From contig NZ_VAHM01000015.1 of NCBI RefSeq assembly GCF_005796185.1, positions 37,972 to 101,971 of the forward strand: a stretch of 64,000 nucleotides of DNA, written 5' to 3'. Source of the stretch: Pseudarthrobacter sp. NamB4 (GTDB taxonomy: Bacteria; Actinomycetota; Actinomycetes; Actinomycetales; Micrococcaceae). Of the stretch, positions 26,381 to 35,529 are shown piece by piece (positions within the stretch are counted from its first letter, which is position 1; each line of letters opens with the position of its first letter). The translations under genes and the position numbers were made by a program. The notes under the pieces are model-generated. The model worked only from the letters and a program-made list of their open reading frames with translations. It searched no databases and was not told the DNA's origin.

Positions 26381-28129
26381 ATGCTCTGGAAGCTGCTTGT
26401 TGAATACGTCCGGCCGCACCGGAAGCTGCTGGCCGCCGTCGTGGTTTTCCAGCTGGCGCAATCCATCGCGTCCCTGTACCTGCCCACGCTCAACGCGGAC
26501 ATCATCGACGAGGGCGTGGCCAAGGCGAACATCGGCTACATTCTGAGCCTGGGCGGGGTGATGCTGGCGATCACGCTGCTGCAGATCGTCTGCGCCGTGA
26601 TCGCGGTGTACTTCGCGGCGAAGGCGGCGATGGGGGTGGGCAGGGACCTGCGCGGCGCCATCTTCAAACGGGTCGGGGAGTTCTCCGAGCAGGAAGTCAC
26701 CAGGTTCGGTGCCCCCAGCTTGATCACAAGGTCCACCAACGACGTCCAGCAGGTACAGACGCTGGTGCTGATGTCCGCCACCATGCTGGTCACCGCGCCC
26801 ATGCTCAGCGTCGGCGGGGTGATCATGGCGGTGCGGCAGGACGCCCAGTTGTCCTGGCTGATCGCCGTCGCCGTCCCGGTGCTGCTGATCGCCGTCGGCC
26901 TGATCACCGTCCGGATGGTGCCGCTGTTCAAGAAGATGCAGAAGCGGATCGACACCGTGAACCGGGTCCTCCGCGAACAGCTCACCGGCATCCGCGTGGT
27001 GCGCGCCTTCGTCCGGGAGGACATCGAGACCGAGCGTTTCGCCCGCGCCAACGAGGACGTCACGGACACCGCCCTGCGCGCCGGCCGGCTGATGGCGCTC
27101 GCGTTCCCTCTGGTGATGCTGGTCCTGAACGTCTCGTCCGTGGCCGTGATTTGGTTCGGCTCGTTCCGCATCCAGGACGGCTCCATGCAGGTAGGCACGC
27201 TCATCGCGTTCCTGAGCTACCTGCTGCAGATTCTGATGTCCGTCATGATGGCCACGTTCATGGCCGTGATGATCCCGCGCGCCGCAGTGTCCGGCGACCG
27301 GATCGGGGAGGTGCTGCGGACGGAGTCCAGCGTCCGGCCGCCGCTTCATCCGGTCAGTACGACGGCGGGACAGGACGGCCGCCGCCGCGGCGAGTTGGAG
27401 ATGCGCGACGTCGGATTCGCCTACCCGGGTGCCGACCAGCCCGTCCTCACCGGTATCAGCTTCACCGCCAGGGCAGGGCAGACGACGGCGATCATCGGCA
27501 GCACCGGCGCCGGCAAGACCACCCTGGTGAATCTCATGCCACGGCTCTTCGACGCCACGGAAGGCTCGGTGCGGATGGACGGCGTGGACGTCCGCGAGCT
27601 GCGCCCGGACCTGCTCTGGGGGCACATCGGCCTGGTCCCGCAGCGGCCCTTCCTGTTCAGCGGCACCGTCCGCAGCAACCTGCTGTACGGCAAGCCGGAC
27701 GCCACCGAGGACGAGCTTTGGACCGCGCTGGAGATCGCCCAGGCCCGCGACTTCGTGGAGCGGATGGAGGAGAGGCTGGACGCGCCCATTAGTCAGGGCG
27801 GCACCAACGTCTCCGGCGGGCAGAGGCAGCGGCTGGCCATCGCCCGGGCCCTGGTGAAACGGCCCGAGCTGTACATTTTCGATGACTCGTTCTCCTCGCT
27901 GGACACCGGCACCGATGCCCGCCTCCGCCAGGCCCTCAAGCGCAGCACCGCCGGCGCCACGCTGGTGATCATCGCCCAGCGTGTGTCCAGCATCGTGGAC
28001 GCGGACCAGATTTTAGTGCTCGACGACGGCAGGATCGTGGGGCGCGGAACGCACCGCGAGCTGCTGGAAACCTCCGAAACGTACCGCGAGATCGTCTCGT
28101 CGCAGCTCGCGGCGGAGGAGACGGTATGA
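26381..28129 (+). CDS. ABC exporter half-transporter, degenerate nucleotide site
   Basis: A 582-residue fused membrane-ATPase protein: six-helix exporter domain (residues ~1-310) and nucleotide-binding domain with Walker [10 protein letters not shown], signature NVSGGQRQR and Walker [12 protein letters not shown]. The catalytic Glu after Walker B is Asp, as in the non-hydrolysing half of heterodimeric type IV exporters. It overlaps the next gene by four bases (ATGA), which encodes the partner. Substrate unknown; such pairs are commonly multidrug or lipid exporters. Confidence 0.93.
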   Translation: MLWKLLVEYVRPHRKLLAAVVVFQLAQSIASLYLPTLNADIIDEGVAKANIGYILSLGGVMLAITLLQIVCAVIAVYFAAKAAMGVGRDLRGAIFKRVGEFSEQEVTRFGAPSLITRSTNDVQQVQTLVLMSATMLVTAPMLSVGGVIMAVRQDAQLSWLIAVAVPVLLIAVGLITVRMVPLFKKMQKRIDTVNRVLREQLTGIRVVRAFVREDIETERFARANEDVTDTALRAGRLMALAFPLVMLVLNVSSVAVIWFGSFRIQDGSMQVGTLIAFLSYLLQILMSVMMATFMAVMIPRAAVSGDRIGEVLRTESSVRPPLHPVSTTAGQDGRRRGELEMRDVGFAYPGADQPVLTGISFTARAGQTTAIIGSTGAGKTTLVNLMPRLFDATEGSVRMDGVDVRELRPDLLWGHIGLVPQRPFLFSGTVRSNLLYGKPDATEDELWTALEIAQARDFVERMEERLDAPISQGGTNVSGGQRQRLAIARALVKRPELYIFDDSFSSLDTGTDARLRQALKRSTAGATLVIIAQRVSSIVDADQILVLDDGRIVGRGTHRELLETSETYREIVSSQLAAEETV

Positions 28130-30144
28130 GCGGCCAGCCCTCTCCCGGAGCCGGCACCAAGGCTGCGCCCGCGTCCGCACCCGGCGGCGCCGCCGTCGTA
28201 CGCATTCCCCGTCCGGCAGGCGGGCCGGGACGTGGCGGGCCGTTCGCGGGGATGAACGTTCCGGCGGAGAAGGCGATGAACTTCTGGCCGTCGGCCAAGC
28301 GGCTGATGGGGACGTTGCGGCCGGAGCGGGCGTGGCTGCTGCTGGTGTTCGTGACGGCGGTGGCCGGGGTGGCGCTGTCCGTGATCGGGCCGCGGCTGCT
28401 GGGGGAGGGCACCAACCTGATCTTCGCCGGGGTGGTGTCCCGGGACCTGCCGGCCGGAACCACCAAGGAGCAGGTGATCGCGCAGCTGCGGGCGTCGGGG
28501 GAGGGGCAGCGCGCGGACATGCTCAGTGCGATGGACCTGGTGCCGGGGCAGGGGATCGACTTTGCGGCGCTGGGCAGTGTGCTGACGTGGGCTCTGGTGC
28601 TGTATGTGCTGTCGTCGGCGTTCATGTGGGTGCAGGCGTACGTGCTGAACGGGGTGGTGCAGCGGACGGTGTTCGGGCTGCGCCGGGAGATCGAGACGAA
28701 AATCCACCGGCTGCCGCTCAAGTATTTCGACTCGATCCAGCGCGGGGAGCTGCTGAGCCGGGTGACGAACGACGTGGACAACATCTCGCAGAGCCTGCAG
28801 CAGACCATCAGCCAGGTGGTCACGTCGGTGCTGACGGTGCTGGGAGTGCTGGTGATGATGTTCATCCTTTCGCCCACGCTGGCGCTGATCGCGCTGGTGA
28901 CCATTCCGCTGACGCTGGGGATCACGGCGCTGATTGCCAAGCGCTCGCAGAAGCTGTTTGTGGCGCAGTGGAAGCACACGGGGGAGCTGAACGGGCAGAT
29001 CGAGGAGACCTACACCGGGCACGCGCTCGTGAAGGTGTTCGGCCGGCAGCAGGAGGTGGGGGAGCGGTTCCGGCAGAAGAACGCGGAGCTCTATGAGGCG
29101 AGTTTCGGGGCGCAGTTCATTTCCGGGCTGATCATGCCGGCCATGACGTTCATCGGGAACCTGGTGTATGTGGGGATCGCCGTGGTGGGCGGCCTGCAGG
29201 TGGCGTCCGGGGCGATGCAGCTGGGCGACGTGCAGGCGTTCATCCAGTACTCGCGGCAGTTCACCATGCCGCTGGCGCAGCTGGGGTCCATGGCGAACGT
29301 GCTGCAGTCCGGGGTTGCTTCTGCGGAGCGGGTGTTCTCGTTGCTGGATGAGGACGAGGAATCTGTGGAGCCTGCCCCTTCTGCCGGTCCGGTGTTTGGG
29401 CGGGGGCGGCTGGTTTTCGAGGACGTGTCCTTCTCGTATTCGCCGGACAAGCCGCTGATTTCCGGGCTTTCTTTGGTGGCGGAGCCGGGGCAGACGGTGG
29501 CCATTGTTGGGCCCACGGGGGCGGGGAAGACCACGCTGGTGAACCTGATGATGCGGTTCTACGAGCTGGATGCCGGGCGGATAACGCTCGACGGCGTGGA
29601 CGTCACCTCGGTGCCGCGGCGCGAGCTGCGCTCGCGGCTGGGGATGGTGCTGCAGGATACGTGGCTGTTTGCCGGGTCTATCCGGGAGAACATTGCGTAC
29701 GGCCGGCCTGGTGCTACTGAAGCTGAGATTTTGGAGGCGGCGCGGGCGACGTATGTGGACCGGTTTGTGCGGTCACTGCCGGACGGGTACGACACGGTTC
29801 TGGAGGACGAGGGGTCCAACGTTTCGGCGGGGGAGAAACAGCTGCTGACGATTGCGCGCGCGTTCCTGGCCCGGCCATCGGTGCTGATCCTGGACGAGGC
29901 GACGTCTTCAGTGGACACCCGGACCGAGGTGCTGGTGCAGAAGGCGATGAGTGCTTTGCGGTCCGACCGGACTTCTTTTGTGATCGCCCACCGCCTGTCC
30001 ACGATCCGCGACGCCGACCTCATCCTGGTGATGGAGGCTGGCCAGATCGTGGAGCAGGGCACGCACGCTTCACTGCTGGCTGCCGGCGGGGCGTACGCGC
30101 GGTTATACGAGGCCCAGTTCGCGGCGCCTGCGGCGGAGGTTTAG
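28126..30144 (+). CDS. ABC exporter half-transporter, catalytic partner
   Basis: A 672-residue partner with an extra Gly/Pro/Ala-rich ~55-residue N-terminus, then the exporter membrane domain (with an insertion of ~50 residues after TM1, [14 protein letters not shown]) and an ATPase domain: Walker [10 protein letters not shown], signature NVSAGEKQ, and Walker [12 protein letters not shown] with the catalytic Glu intact. The intact Glu here and Asp in the first subunit predict one consensus and one degenerate ATP site per heterodimer. Third-position G is heavier here than in the neighbours. Confidence 0.94.
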   Translation: MSGQPSPGAGTKAAPASAPGGAAVVRIPRPAGGPGRGGPFAGMNVPAEKAMNFWPSAKRLMGTLRPERAWLLLVFVTAVAGVALSVIGPRLLGEGTNLIFAGVVSRDLPAGTTKEQVIAQLRASGEGQRADMLSAMDLVPGQGIDFAALGSVLTWALVLYVLSSAFMWVQAYVLNGVVQRTVFGLRREIETKIHRLPLKYFDSIQRGELLSRVTNDVDNISQSLQQTISQVVTSVLTVLGVLVMMFILSPTLALIALVTIPLTLGITALIAKRSQKLFVAQWKHTGELNGQIEETYTGHALVKVFGRQQEVGERFRQKNAELYEASFGAQFISGLIMPAMTFIGNLVYVGIAVVGGLQVASGAMQLGDVQAFIQYSRQFTMPLAQLGSMANVLQSGVASAERVFSLLDEDEESVEPAPSAGPVFGRGRLVFEDVSFSYSPDKPLISGLSLVAEPGQTVAIVGPTGAGKTTLVNLMMRFYELDAGRITLDGVDVTSVPRRELRSRLGMVLQDTWLFAGSIRENIAYGRPGATEAEILEAARATYVDRFVRSLPDGYDTVLEDEGSNVSAGEKQLLTIARAFLARPSVLILDEATSSVDTRTEVLVQKAMSALRSDRTSFVIAHRLSTIRDADLILVMEAGQIVEQGTHASLLAAGGAYARLYEAQFAAPAAEV

Positions 30145-30397
30145 ATGTTCGGTCATGCACGATGTGCGGAAAATAGTGTCCAACCAAACCTTACTGAGAT
30201 CACGGACTGTATTGTTCGGCTGAATGCTGCATTTTCCTGGAACCGTACAATCGCGTCTGCCTGAAGCAATACTAAGATCTTCAGTTCGTTGTCTCGGCTG
30301 GATATGGATTCCTCGGAATAACTGTCCCGACAACGCTTATGCTCGCAGGGCTACAACCTCTTCGATTGAAGAACACGCGCTAGAGGGCAAGGGGTTG
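30145..30397. other. Gene-free, lower-GC left edge of the accessory island
   Basis: About 250 bp after the ABC exporter without a convincing gene. Base composition falls sharply from the GC-rich exporter gene (for example GAAGCAATACTAAGATCTTC). No tRNA, integrase, transposase or clear terminal repeat was seen. It marks the junction of the defence-gene block. Confidence 0.5.
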
Positions 30398-31090
30398 CTA
30401 AGCTCCCCGGGGAACCGCGCTTACACCTTCGAGCTGCTGGCCGACAAAGCGTTCCCCGATGGATCTGCCAATCTCACGGATGAGCCAGGCAGACGCAGCC
30501 AAGTCCGACTCTGACAGCTCGTCCAAGGCATCGGCAAACGCGCTGCAAAGAGATTCCGACTCAATGATCCTTGCGATGACGGCACGCTGATCCTTAAAAT
30601 TCCTGCCGCTTATCATAAAAAGGTCTCGCTGGTTATTTACGTAGGCCACATTCCCCGCAAACTTATTGAAGTCATCAAGCGTAGATAGTTCGTCGGCATT
30701 CAGACCGTCACGGCGAACCAATGCGAAGGCGTCCTTCATGGTTTTCAATGATATTTTTACACTTTTTGAGCTTGTGGAATTCTTTGCTATAGAGGCTCTA
30801 ATCTCTTGAGCTGAAATGCGAGTCCCTGACGGTGTCGGCTCAGGACCCAAGCGCATCCTGACATATGCCGGGATAGCTCCAGTGTGATTTTTCACCCAAA
30901 TACGCATAATGGTTTGCATGTGTCCTTTTCTGGGGCCACCGGCGCTGAGTGCATCATTGAAGCGCTGTTCCACTTTTCGCCTGAAAACTGGATCCCGCTC
31001 GGTAGCATCCTGCAAAACTGGAATCAGATGTATATTTACAAGGGGAGTGTCCAGAATCTCAAGGACCTTGTTCAGTATTGGCTTTGCAGT
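30398..31090 (-). CDS. C-terminal part of the NACHT protein in the -1 frame
   Basis: An open frame that begins upstream of any start codon: in the minus-strand frame it is free of stops from 31150. Read from the slip site it continues as TAKPILNKVLEILDTPLVN, VLQDATERDPVFRRKVEQRF, and ends after 230 codons. The only early start, TTG at 31015, has no ribosome site and would cut a helix in half. The sequence is helical and Glu/Arg/Leu-rich, like the C-terminal region of bacterial NACHT proteins. It is best read as the continuation of the gene at 31072-33276 by a -1 frameshift, or as its part severed by a one-base deletion. Confidence 0.7.
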   Translation of the reverse strand, partial: TAKPILNKVLEILDTPLVNIHLIPVLQDATERDPVFRRKVEQRFNDALSAGGPRKGHMQTIMRIWVKNHTGAIPAYVRMRLGPEPTPSGTRISAQEIRASIAKNSTSSKSVKISLKTMKDAFALVRRDGLNADELSTLDDFNKFAGNVAYVNNQRDLFMISGRNFKDQRAVIARIIESESLCSAFADALDELSESDLAASAWLIREIGRSIGERFVGQQLEGVSAVPRGA

Positions 31091-33276
31091 CCCGGGGTGT
31101 CGGCTGCAAAGTAATCCATCAACATGTCTGCTGCAAGGACAGCGCCGGGCTTAGCCAAGTGCTCCGCCATAGTTTGGACATCAGTCTCCATAACTATCGA
31201 TAGAATTCTCTCACGAAGGTGGCGCCGGCTCCCATAAACTTCCGCCGCAGCGAAGAGCCAAACATTTCTCCAGTGGCTGCTTTTGGCGAGCAGTCGCAAA
31301 CGGGCCAGTATCTCTTCCTCCGGACCCTGCGTGAGGTATCTCGACGCCATGAACTCCTGAAAGCTGCGGACCTCAAAGCCCCACTTATCTACGGACGACT
31401 CCACAAGCAGGATGATTCTGTCGCGGGCTAGACCGATGAGATTCTCAGCAGCTGAGGCTGCCTCTTCGGCGGTGTAGGTCTGAGAGATCAAGTACTCGGT
31501 GGCAATCGCCTGCAGATCTGCCCTTGCCAAATGTACGTCAGCTTGACCGGCCTTCTCAGCTTCAATGTGGAGTAGCATGCCGGCAGCATCGTGGAGTGCA
31601 TCGATATCAGCTTTATGCTCCAGAACATTTCTTCCAACCCAGCCGACTTTTCCCGCTTCCCGTTTAAATACGGTTTCATAAAAAGCTGAGAACAAGGCGT
31701 GCCTTGTTCTTGGAGGTCGCACGCTTTCTTCAAGGAGAGATGCCATGATGCTAACCTGCAATGGCGATCCAAGAAGTTTAGCTGTCATCCTCTCCTCCGA
31801 AGCAGCCACCAAGCGTTGGTAAACGTCCTCCGCGAACGCAGGGTCGGCACGGTGGCGGGAATCAACTAGTTGTCGGCCATAGGCTAATGCCTGTTCATTT
31901 GAGAGTTCAACGAGTTCGTATTCCCTTGGCTGAAGCGTGCGGAGGTCGTCCTCATAACCCTGGCGCCGCGTCGTCGCCAAAATAGAAATGTCAGCTTTTT
32001 GTTGAGCGGCGTCCGCAGCGAATTCACTGATTTTTTCGAGGAGCGCGCTACGTGTGTAGGCATCCGGAACTTCATCAAGACCATCCAAAACCAGGAACCA
32101 TGGCCACACACGAAGCCAGCCAAACACGTTGGACTGGGTAAGCGAGTAGGGGGCTCCTCGCTTATTGATCTCTTCCGCAATGAATCTTCGAAGCGAATAA
32201 TCCTCACCGCCGAGGATCCTTTCGCTGTACTCATTGAGACGCACGTATATAGGCCAGCGGTGCATCCTTGGTAGAGGAATGCCAATTTCGGCCAAGTGAG
32301 AGCGTGTTGCAACCAGAATTTGCTGATGTTCGATAGTCAGTTCTGAGGCTCGGCCCTCGAGAATAGCCACTCTGTACGCTTGGCAAATCAATTGCCCAAT
32401 GGTCGACTTCCCCTGCCCTGGCCCGCCTATCAGAACCGTTGTGAAATCACCGCCTCGGGAGTCTCTTGGGCGATCTCCATAAAGGATCACATCACGTGCT
32501 ATGAAGTGATGAACCGCCGCACCCCTAGCATCTGTGGGGTTAAGACGGTCTAAAGCAGGAAGGTCTATTCCTATGTCCGATAGCCATTCCTTATCCGGCC
32601 CGGTTCCGGCCTGCGTGAGTCTCACACTGCTGCAGGCCCGTAATTCCTTGGCAACGAAGCCTGTGAGTGCCTCAGCAGCGTCAGGCTGGAACTGGACCAA
32701 GTTGCCGAGCAAGGTAGTAAGGATGTCTCCTGTTACGACAAGGCCCAAATAGGTTTGGCGTACTCCGGGATGCGCATCTAGGAGTCTGGAGATATGGGCT
32801 GAGTGCCAGACTGCCCATCCGGCCAGCCTCATCGTTGCCGCGTGCTCTTCCATCTTGGCGGAAACTACATCGATTCCGCCTGCATCCTGGACCGCTGAGA
32901 GACGGACATTGGAGATAACCAGGAAGTTGTCCGGTTTCGGGCGTCGTGGCCTCTCTTTCCGTGTCCACTTATTCACTTCCTTTTGAATCTCGCCCAGGAG
33001 CCAGTCACGGTCTTCGGCGCCACCGACTAACCGCTCTTTGTACTTGGCTTGCACTACCGTGTAGCCAGTCCATACGCTTCCGCCCGCACCTGTTTCTGCG
33101 TCATTACTGTCTATGGGCAAGGACGGCATTGGAACAGTACCCTTGTATGTCCATTCCCGCCCACCGTCCGGTCCCGTGCCGTATGTCTGGCCGCCGGGAC
33201 CAAAGGACGCAGCACATAATGCGACCCCCATGTCTTCGAACTCTGTGCTGCCCATTCGCGTCAAGTCATATTCCAC
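31072..33276 (-). CDS. Nuclease-NACHT (bacterial NLR-like) defence protein, frame 0 part
   Basis: 734 residues. N-terminal restriction-endonuclease-like domain: MEYDLTRMGSTEFED, Asp37 in GPDGGRE and QAK at 76-78 form a PD-(D/Q)xK-type site. The NACHT ATPase follows: Walker A GGPGQGKST (284-292) and Walker B FLVLDGLDEVPD (~394-405). The helical region continues to RSFQEFMASRYL, a NACHT-associated motif. Bacterial NACHT proteins are known antiphage sensors whose N-terminal nuclease is the effector. GTG start fits the family's MxYDL N-terminus but lacks a clear ribosome site. GC is below that of the flanks. The C-terminus runs into a stop at 31072 while coding continues in the -1 frame. Confidence 0.85.
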   Translation of the reverse strand: MEYDLTRMGSTEFEDMGVALCAASFGPGGQTYGTGPDGGREWTYKGTVPMPSLPIDSNDAETGAGGSVWTGYTVVQAKYKERLVGGAEDRDWLLGEIQKEVNKWTRKERPRRPKPDNFLVISNVRLSAVQDAGGIDVVSAKMEEHAATMRLAGWAVWHSAHISRLLDAHPGVRQTYLGLVVTGDILTTLLGNLVQFQPDAAEALTGFVAKELRACSSVRLTQAGTGPDKEWLSDIGIDLPALDRLNPTDARGAAVHHFIARDVILYGDRPRDSRGGDFTTVLIGGPGQGKSTIGQLICQAYRVAILEGRASELTIEHQQILVATRSHLAEIGIPLPRMHRWPIYVRLNEYSERILGGEDYSLRRFIAEEINKRGAPYSLTQSNVFGWLRVWPWFLVLDGLDEVPDAYTRSALLEKISEFAADAAQQKADISILATTRRQGYEDDLRTLQPREYELVELSNEQALAYGRQLVDSRHRADPAFAEDVYQRLVAASEERMTAKLLGSPLQVSIMASLLEESVRPPRTRHALFSAFYETVFKREAGKVGWVGRNVLEHKADIDALHDAAGMLLHIEAEKAGQADVHLARADLQAIATEYLISQTYTAEEAASAAENLIGLARDRIILLVESSVDKWGFEVRSFQEFMASRYLTQGPEEEILARLRLLAKSSHWRNVWLFAAAEVYGSRRHLRERILSIVMETDVQTMAEHLAKPGAVLAADMLMDYFAADTPGLQSQY
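31090..31096 (-). other. Candidate -1 frameshift slip site C CCG GGA
   Basis: On the coding strand the frame-0 codons ACC CCG GGA contain the heptamer C CCG GGA, which has the X XXY YYZ form that allows tandem -1 slippage to CCC GGG. Five codons later frame 0 stops, while the -1 frame is open for 230 codons. Programmed slippage, a natural one-base deletion and a sequencing error in the C/G run are all possible. Confidence 0.5.
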
Positions 33277-33433
33277 AAATCAAGACTAGAGCGGCTGGAA
33301 GGAAAACGGGGCAGGCACAGCGGAGGCCGCCACCCATATGGATTCGCATAAATATCCGGAGGGGACGTCTCCGATTTTCGGACACCCGCCTAACGACTCA
33401 TTCATTGGGGGCTGCTCCGCGTTACCTGTTTTA

Positions 33434-33560
33434 ATTGCCCATTTTTTGTTCGACACGGAATCCGTGCCCAGCACTGCCCGCACGCAGGAACTCCTGGACG
33501 CCGTGAACCACGCCATGGTCATAGCCGATGGCGCCATGGACACGCAGCTTCAGGCTGAGC
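33434..33560 (+). pseudogene. Decayed copy of the metH 5' end
   Basis: About 42 codons match the start of metH (35530 onward) without gaps: ESVPSTARTQELLDAVNHAM against ESVPRPARSQELLDAVNHRV; 27 of the first 40 residues are identical by hand count. The metH ATG is ATT here, and upstream bases also match (GTTACCTGTTTT against GTAACCTGTTTA). After about position 33560 the similarity stops. The divergence at synonymous sites shows it is not a fresh duplication but a remnant of another metH allele. Confidence 0.8.
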
Positions 33561-33763
33561 TGTCACCTGCACTATCCGCCAAGACATCCCCCGTCGATGC
33601 GGTCTGGGGTGAGAACCTCGCTCTGTGCAGTCACAGGACGTACGCAACTAAACACGCAGTGCATTTCACGCGTGGAGGAAGAAGCGGTGGAATCGGCTGC
33701 ACACGGTTTTGTCGCTCCCTACTGCTACCGTTCGAGAATCATTCAGCGACTAATGGGGGAACC

Positions 33764-35284
33764 ATGTCAGACGTATCATCCGGCTCTGCGCAGGAACCGG
33801 AAAAACCGAAAAAAACGCCCGGACGCTTTACTAAGCATATTGCTTTGGCATGCACCTGCCTCTTGATTATGGCCTTCGTTCCCACGGAGGCTTTCCCGTT
33901 TAGTCTGCTACTAGCGGGTGGCGTGCTCTGGATACTGGTCGACATCTTGAAGCAGTACAAGAAGGCTTTTGGTGCTCCCGCCGAGGGGTTCGGCATCAGC
34001 GCCGAAAATACTTACCGAACGAGCTTCGGCGCACCGCCCCTGCCTGCCACCGGTTTGAAGCAGTACGCCGATGAGGTGTACCTGGCGAACGCGCAGATGC
34101 TTGTTGACCTCCAGAGGCTCGGGGCCATGGACACTCTGGCCAAGGAACGCCACGACTCAGAGTTGGAGAGTAGTATTTCTTCGGCTCAGCGGGAGTTGGC
34201 GGCGATCAATGCCGAACTGGCAGCCGTCCGTGGTGAGCTTCTAGACGTCCGGCAGGTTGCGGACCGGCACAACGTGGGCTTTTACGATTACGAGCACCCT
34301 GCTGAGACGTCGGTGAAGCTGGCGGACGAACTGGCCGCCGTTCGTGGACGTATCAAGGACAAGCTGCGTGAAAAGACCGCTGTGACCACCGTCTCTGGCT
34401 TCACTTTCAACGGTTCCACAAGGGAGGGCAGCAAGTTCGTCCGTGACCTTTCTGCCCTTTTGCTTCGTGCCTACAACGCTGAGGCCGAGAACTGTGTAAA
34501 GACCGTGAAAGCCGGAAACCTTCACACTGCAGCAGCACGCCTCGAGAAGGCGCGGGAGCAGATCGCCAAGCGGGGCACCATGATAGGTCTGCAGATTACC
34601 AACGCCTTCCACTCATTGCGGGAGAAGGAACTTGAACTCGCGGCACGGCACCTGGAAGCCGTCGCCATTCAGAAGCAAATGGAGGCCGAGGCGCGAGCCG
34701 AGGCCAGGGAGGCTGCCAAGGCGCAGCGCGAGTGGGAAGCGCTAAAGGCCAAGCAGCAGAAAGAAGTCGATCACTACGCCAATGTTCTCGTCCAGCTCCA
34801 GGCCGCTGGAGACCTAGAAGGTGTCCAGCGTGTCCAGGAGCAGCTCGAAGACGCAGAGGCAAAGCTGGCCGATGCGGAGGACAACGCGCTCAATACTCGC
34901 GCTGGGTATGTCTACGTCATCTCCAACCTCGGCGCATTCGGTGAAGGGGTAGTCAAGATCGGTATGACGCGCCGCCTCAACCCCATGGAACGAGTGCGCG
35001 AACTTGGCGATGCGTCCGTCCCGTTCCTCTTTGACGTCCATGCGCTGTTCTTCTCCAAGGACGCAGTGGGCATTGAAACCATGCTCCACCAACATTTTGC
35101 TGGCCAGCGCGTGAACTTGGTGAATCTGCGCCGTGAGTACTTCTACGCGTCCCCTTCGGACGTGAAGGATGCCTTGGTTGAGCATCATGTGGAACTGGTG
35201 GAGTACCAGGAGAACGCACCCGCCGAGGAGTTTGCCGCATCCAAGGACCTGCGCGAGGCCGGCTTGATACCGGCCGCCGTCTAA
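33764..35284 (+). CDS. Membrane-anchored DUF4041 / GIY-YIG (T5orf172) protein
   Basis: 506 residues: basic start, two membrane helices (residues ~22-60; HIALACTCLLIMAFV and FSLLLAGGVLWILVDIL), a long DUF4041 coiled-coil region (SSISSAQRELAAINAELAAV to EDAEAKLADAEDNAL), and a C-terminal T5orf172/GIY-YIG-type domain (GYVYVISNLG, VVKIGMTRRLNPMERVREL). ATG at 33764 with TGGGGGAACC upstream; the longer frame includes the dead metH fragment and is rejected. DUF4041 proteins are frequent in phage and defence regions, but their role is not established. Divergent from the NACHT gene. Confidence 0.8.
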   Translation: MSDVSSGSAQEPEKPKKTPGRFTKHIALACTCLLIMAFVPTEAFPFSLLLAGGVLWILVDILKQYKKAFGAPAEGFGISAENTYRTSFGAPPLPATGLKQYADEVYLANAQMLVDLQRLGAMDTLAKERHDSELESSISSAQRELAAINAELAAVRGELLDVRQVADRHNVGFYDYEHPAETSVKLADELAAVRGRIKDKLREKTAVTTVSGFTFNGSTREGSKFVRDLSALLLRAYNAEAENCVKTVKAGNLHTAAARLEKAREQIAKRGTMIGLQITNAFHSLREKELELAARHLEAVAIQKQMEAEARAEAREAAKAQREWEALKAKQQKEVDHYANVLVQLQAAGDLEGVQRVQEQLEDAEAKLADAEDNALNTRAGYVYVISNLGAFGEGVVKIGMTRRLNPMERVRELGDASVPFLFDVHALFFSKDAVGIETMLHQHFAGQRVNLVNLRREYFYASPSDVKDALVEHHVELVEYQENAPAEEFAASKDLREAGLIPAAV

Positions 35285-35302
35285 CATCACTTGCGGCAGT
35301 GA

Positions 35303-35348
35303 AGTGGACCGGACGACGGCGGGAAGGCCCGCCGTCGTCCGATCCACT
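35303..35348. terminator. Dispersed palindrome, copy 1 (terminator-like)
   Basis: The stem core CGGACGACGGCGGG (35310-35323) pairs with 35328-35341 around AAGG; after one mismatch AGTGGA/TCCACT extends it by 6 bp. It stands 18 bp after the DUF4041 stop. The GGACGACGGCGGG core recurs at 50004, 51437, 55398 and, diverged, near 57400. Confidence 0.75.
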
Positions 35349-35529
35349 ATCTCGGAGACCCGCACTATTGGTTCGTTAGGCCACGAGCTACGCGGCCACC
35401 CCGCTGGCACCACGCTGTAGTTCGCCAACCGCTTGGAGCCCGCACGACGATCAATGCGACTCACCCACCCCGTCGTAGTACACGGACACACAGCGCAACG
35501 TTGCGGCGGGTCGCCCGTAACCTGTTTAG

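Noticed and set aside
26369..29022. Long antisense reading frames (418 and 409 codons) opposite the ABC exporter genes
   Set aside because: Shadow frames created by G/C third positions; His/Gln/Arg-rich composition, no recognisable domain, and the opposite strand has complete exporter motifs.
33338..33763. 142-codon N-terminal extension of the DUF4041 protein
   Set aside because: It consists of the dead metH fragment and non-coding sequence; the ATG at 33764 has a ribosome site and a sensible membrane-protein start.
35349..35529. Cobalamin or SAM riboswitch upstream of metH
   Set aside because: Searched by eye for the B12 box and S-box cores; none found.
30145..35529. Integrase, transposase or tRNA attachment site for the accessory island
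   Set aside because: No such gene, tRNA or exact terminal repeat is visible; mobility is argued only from composition and the metH fragment.
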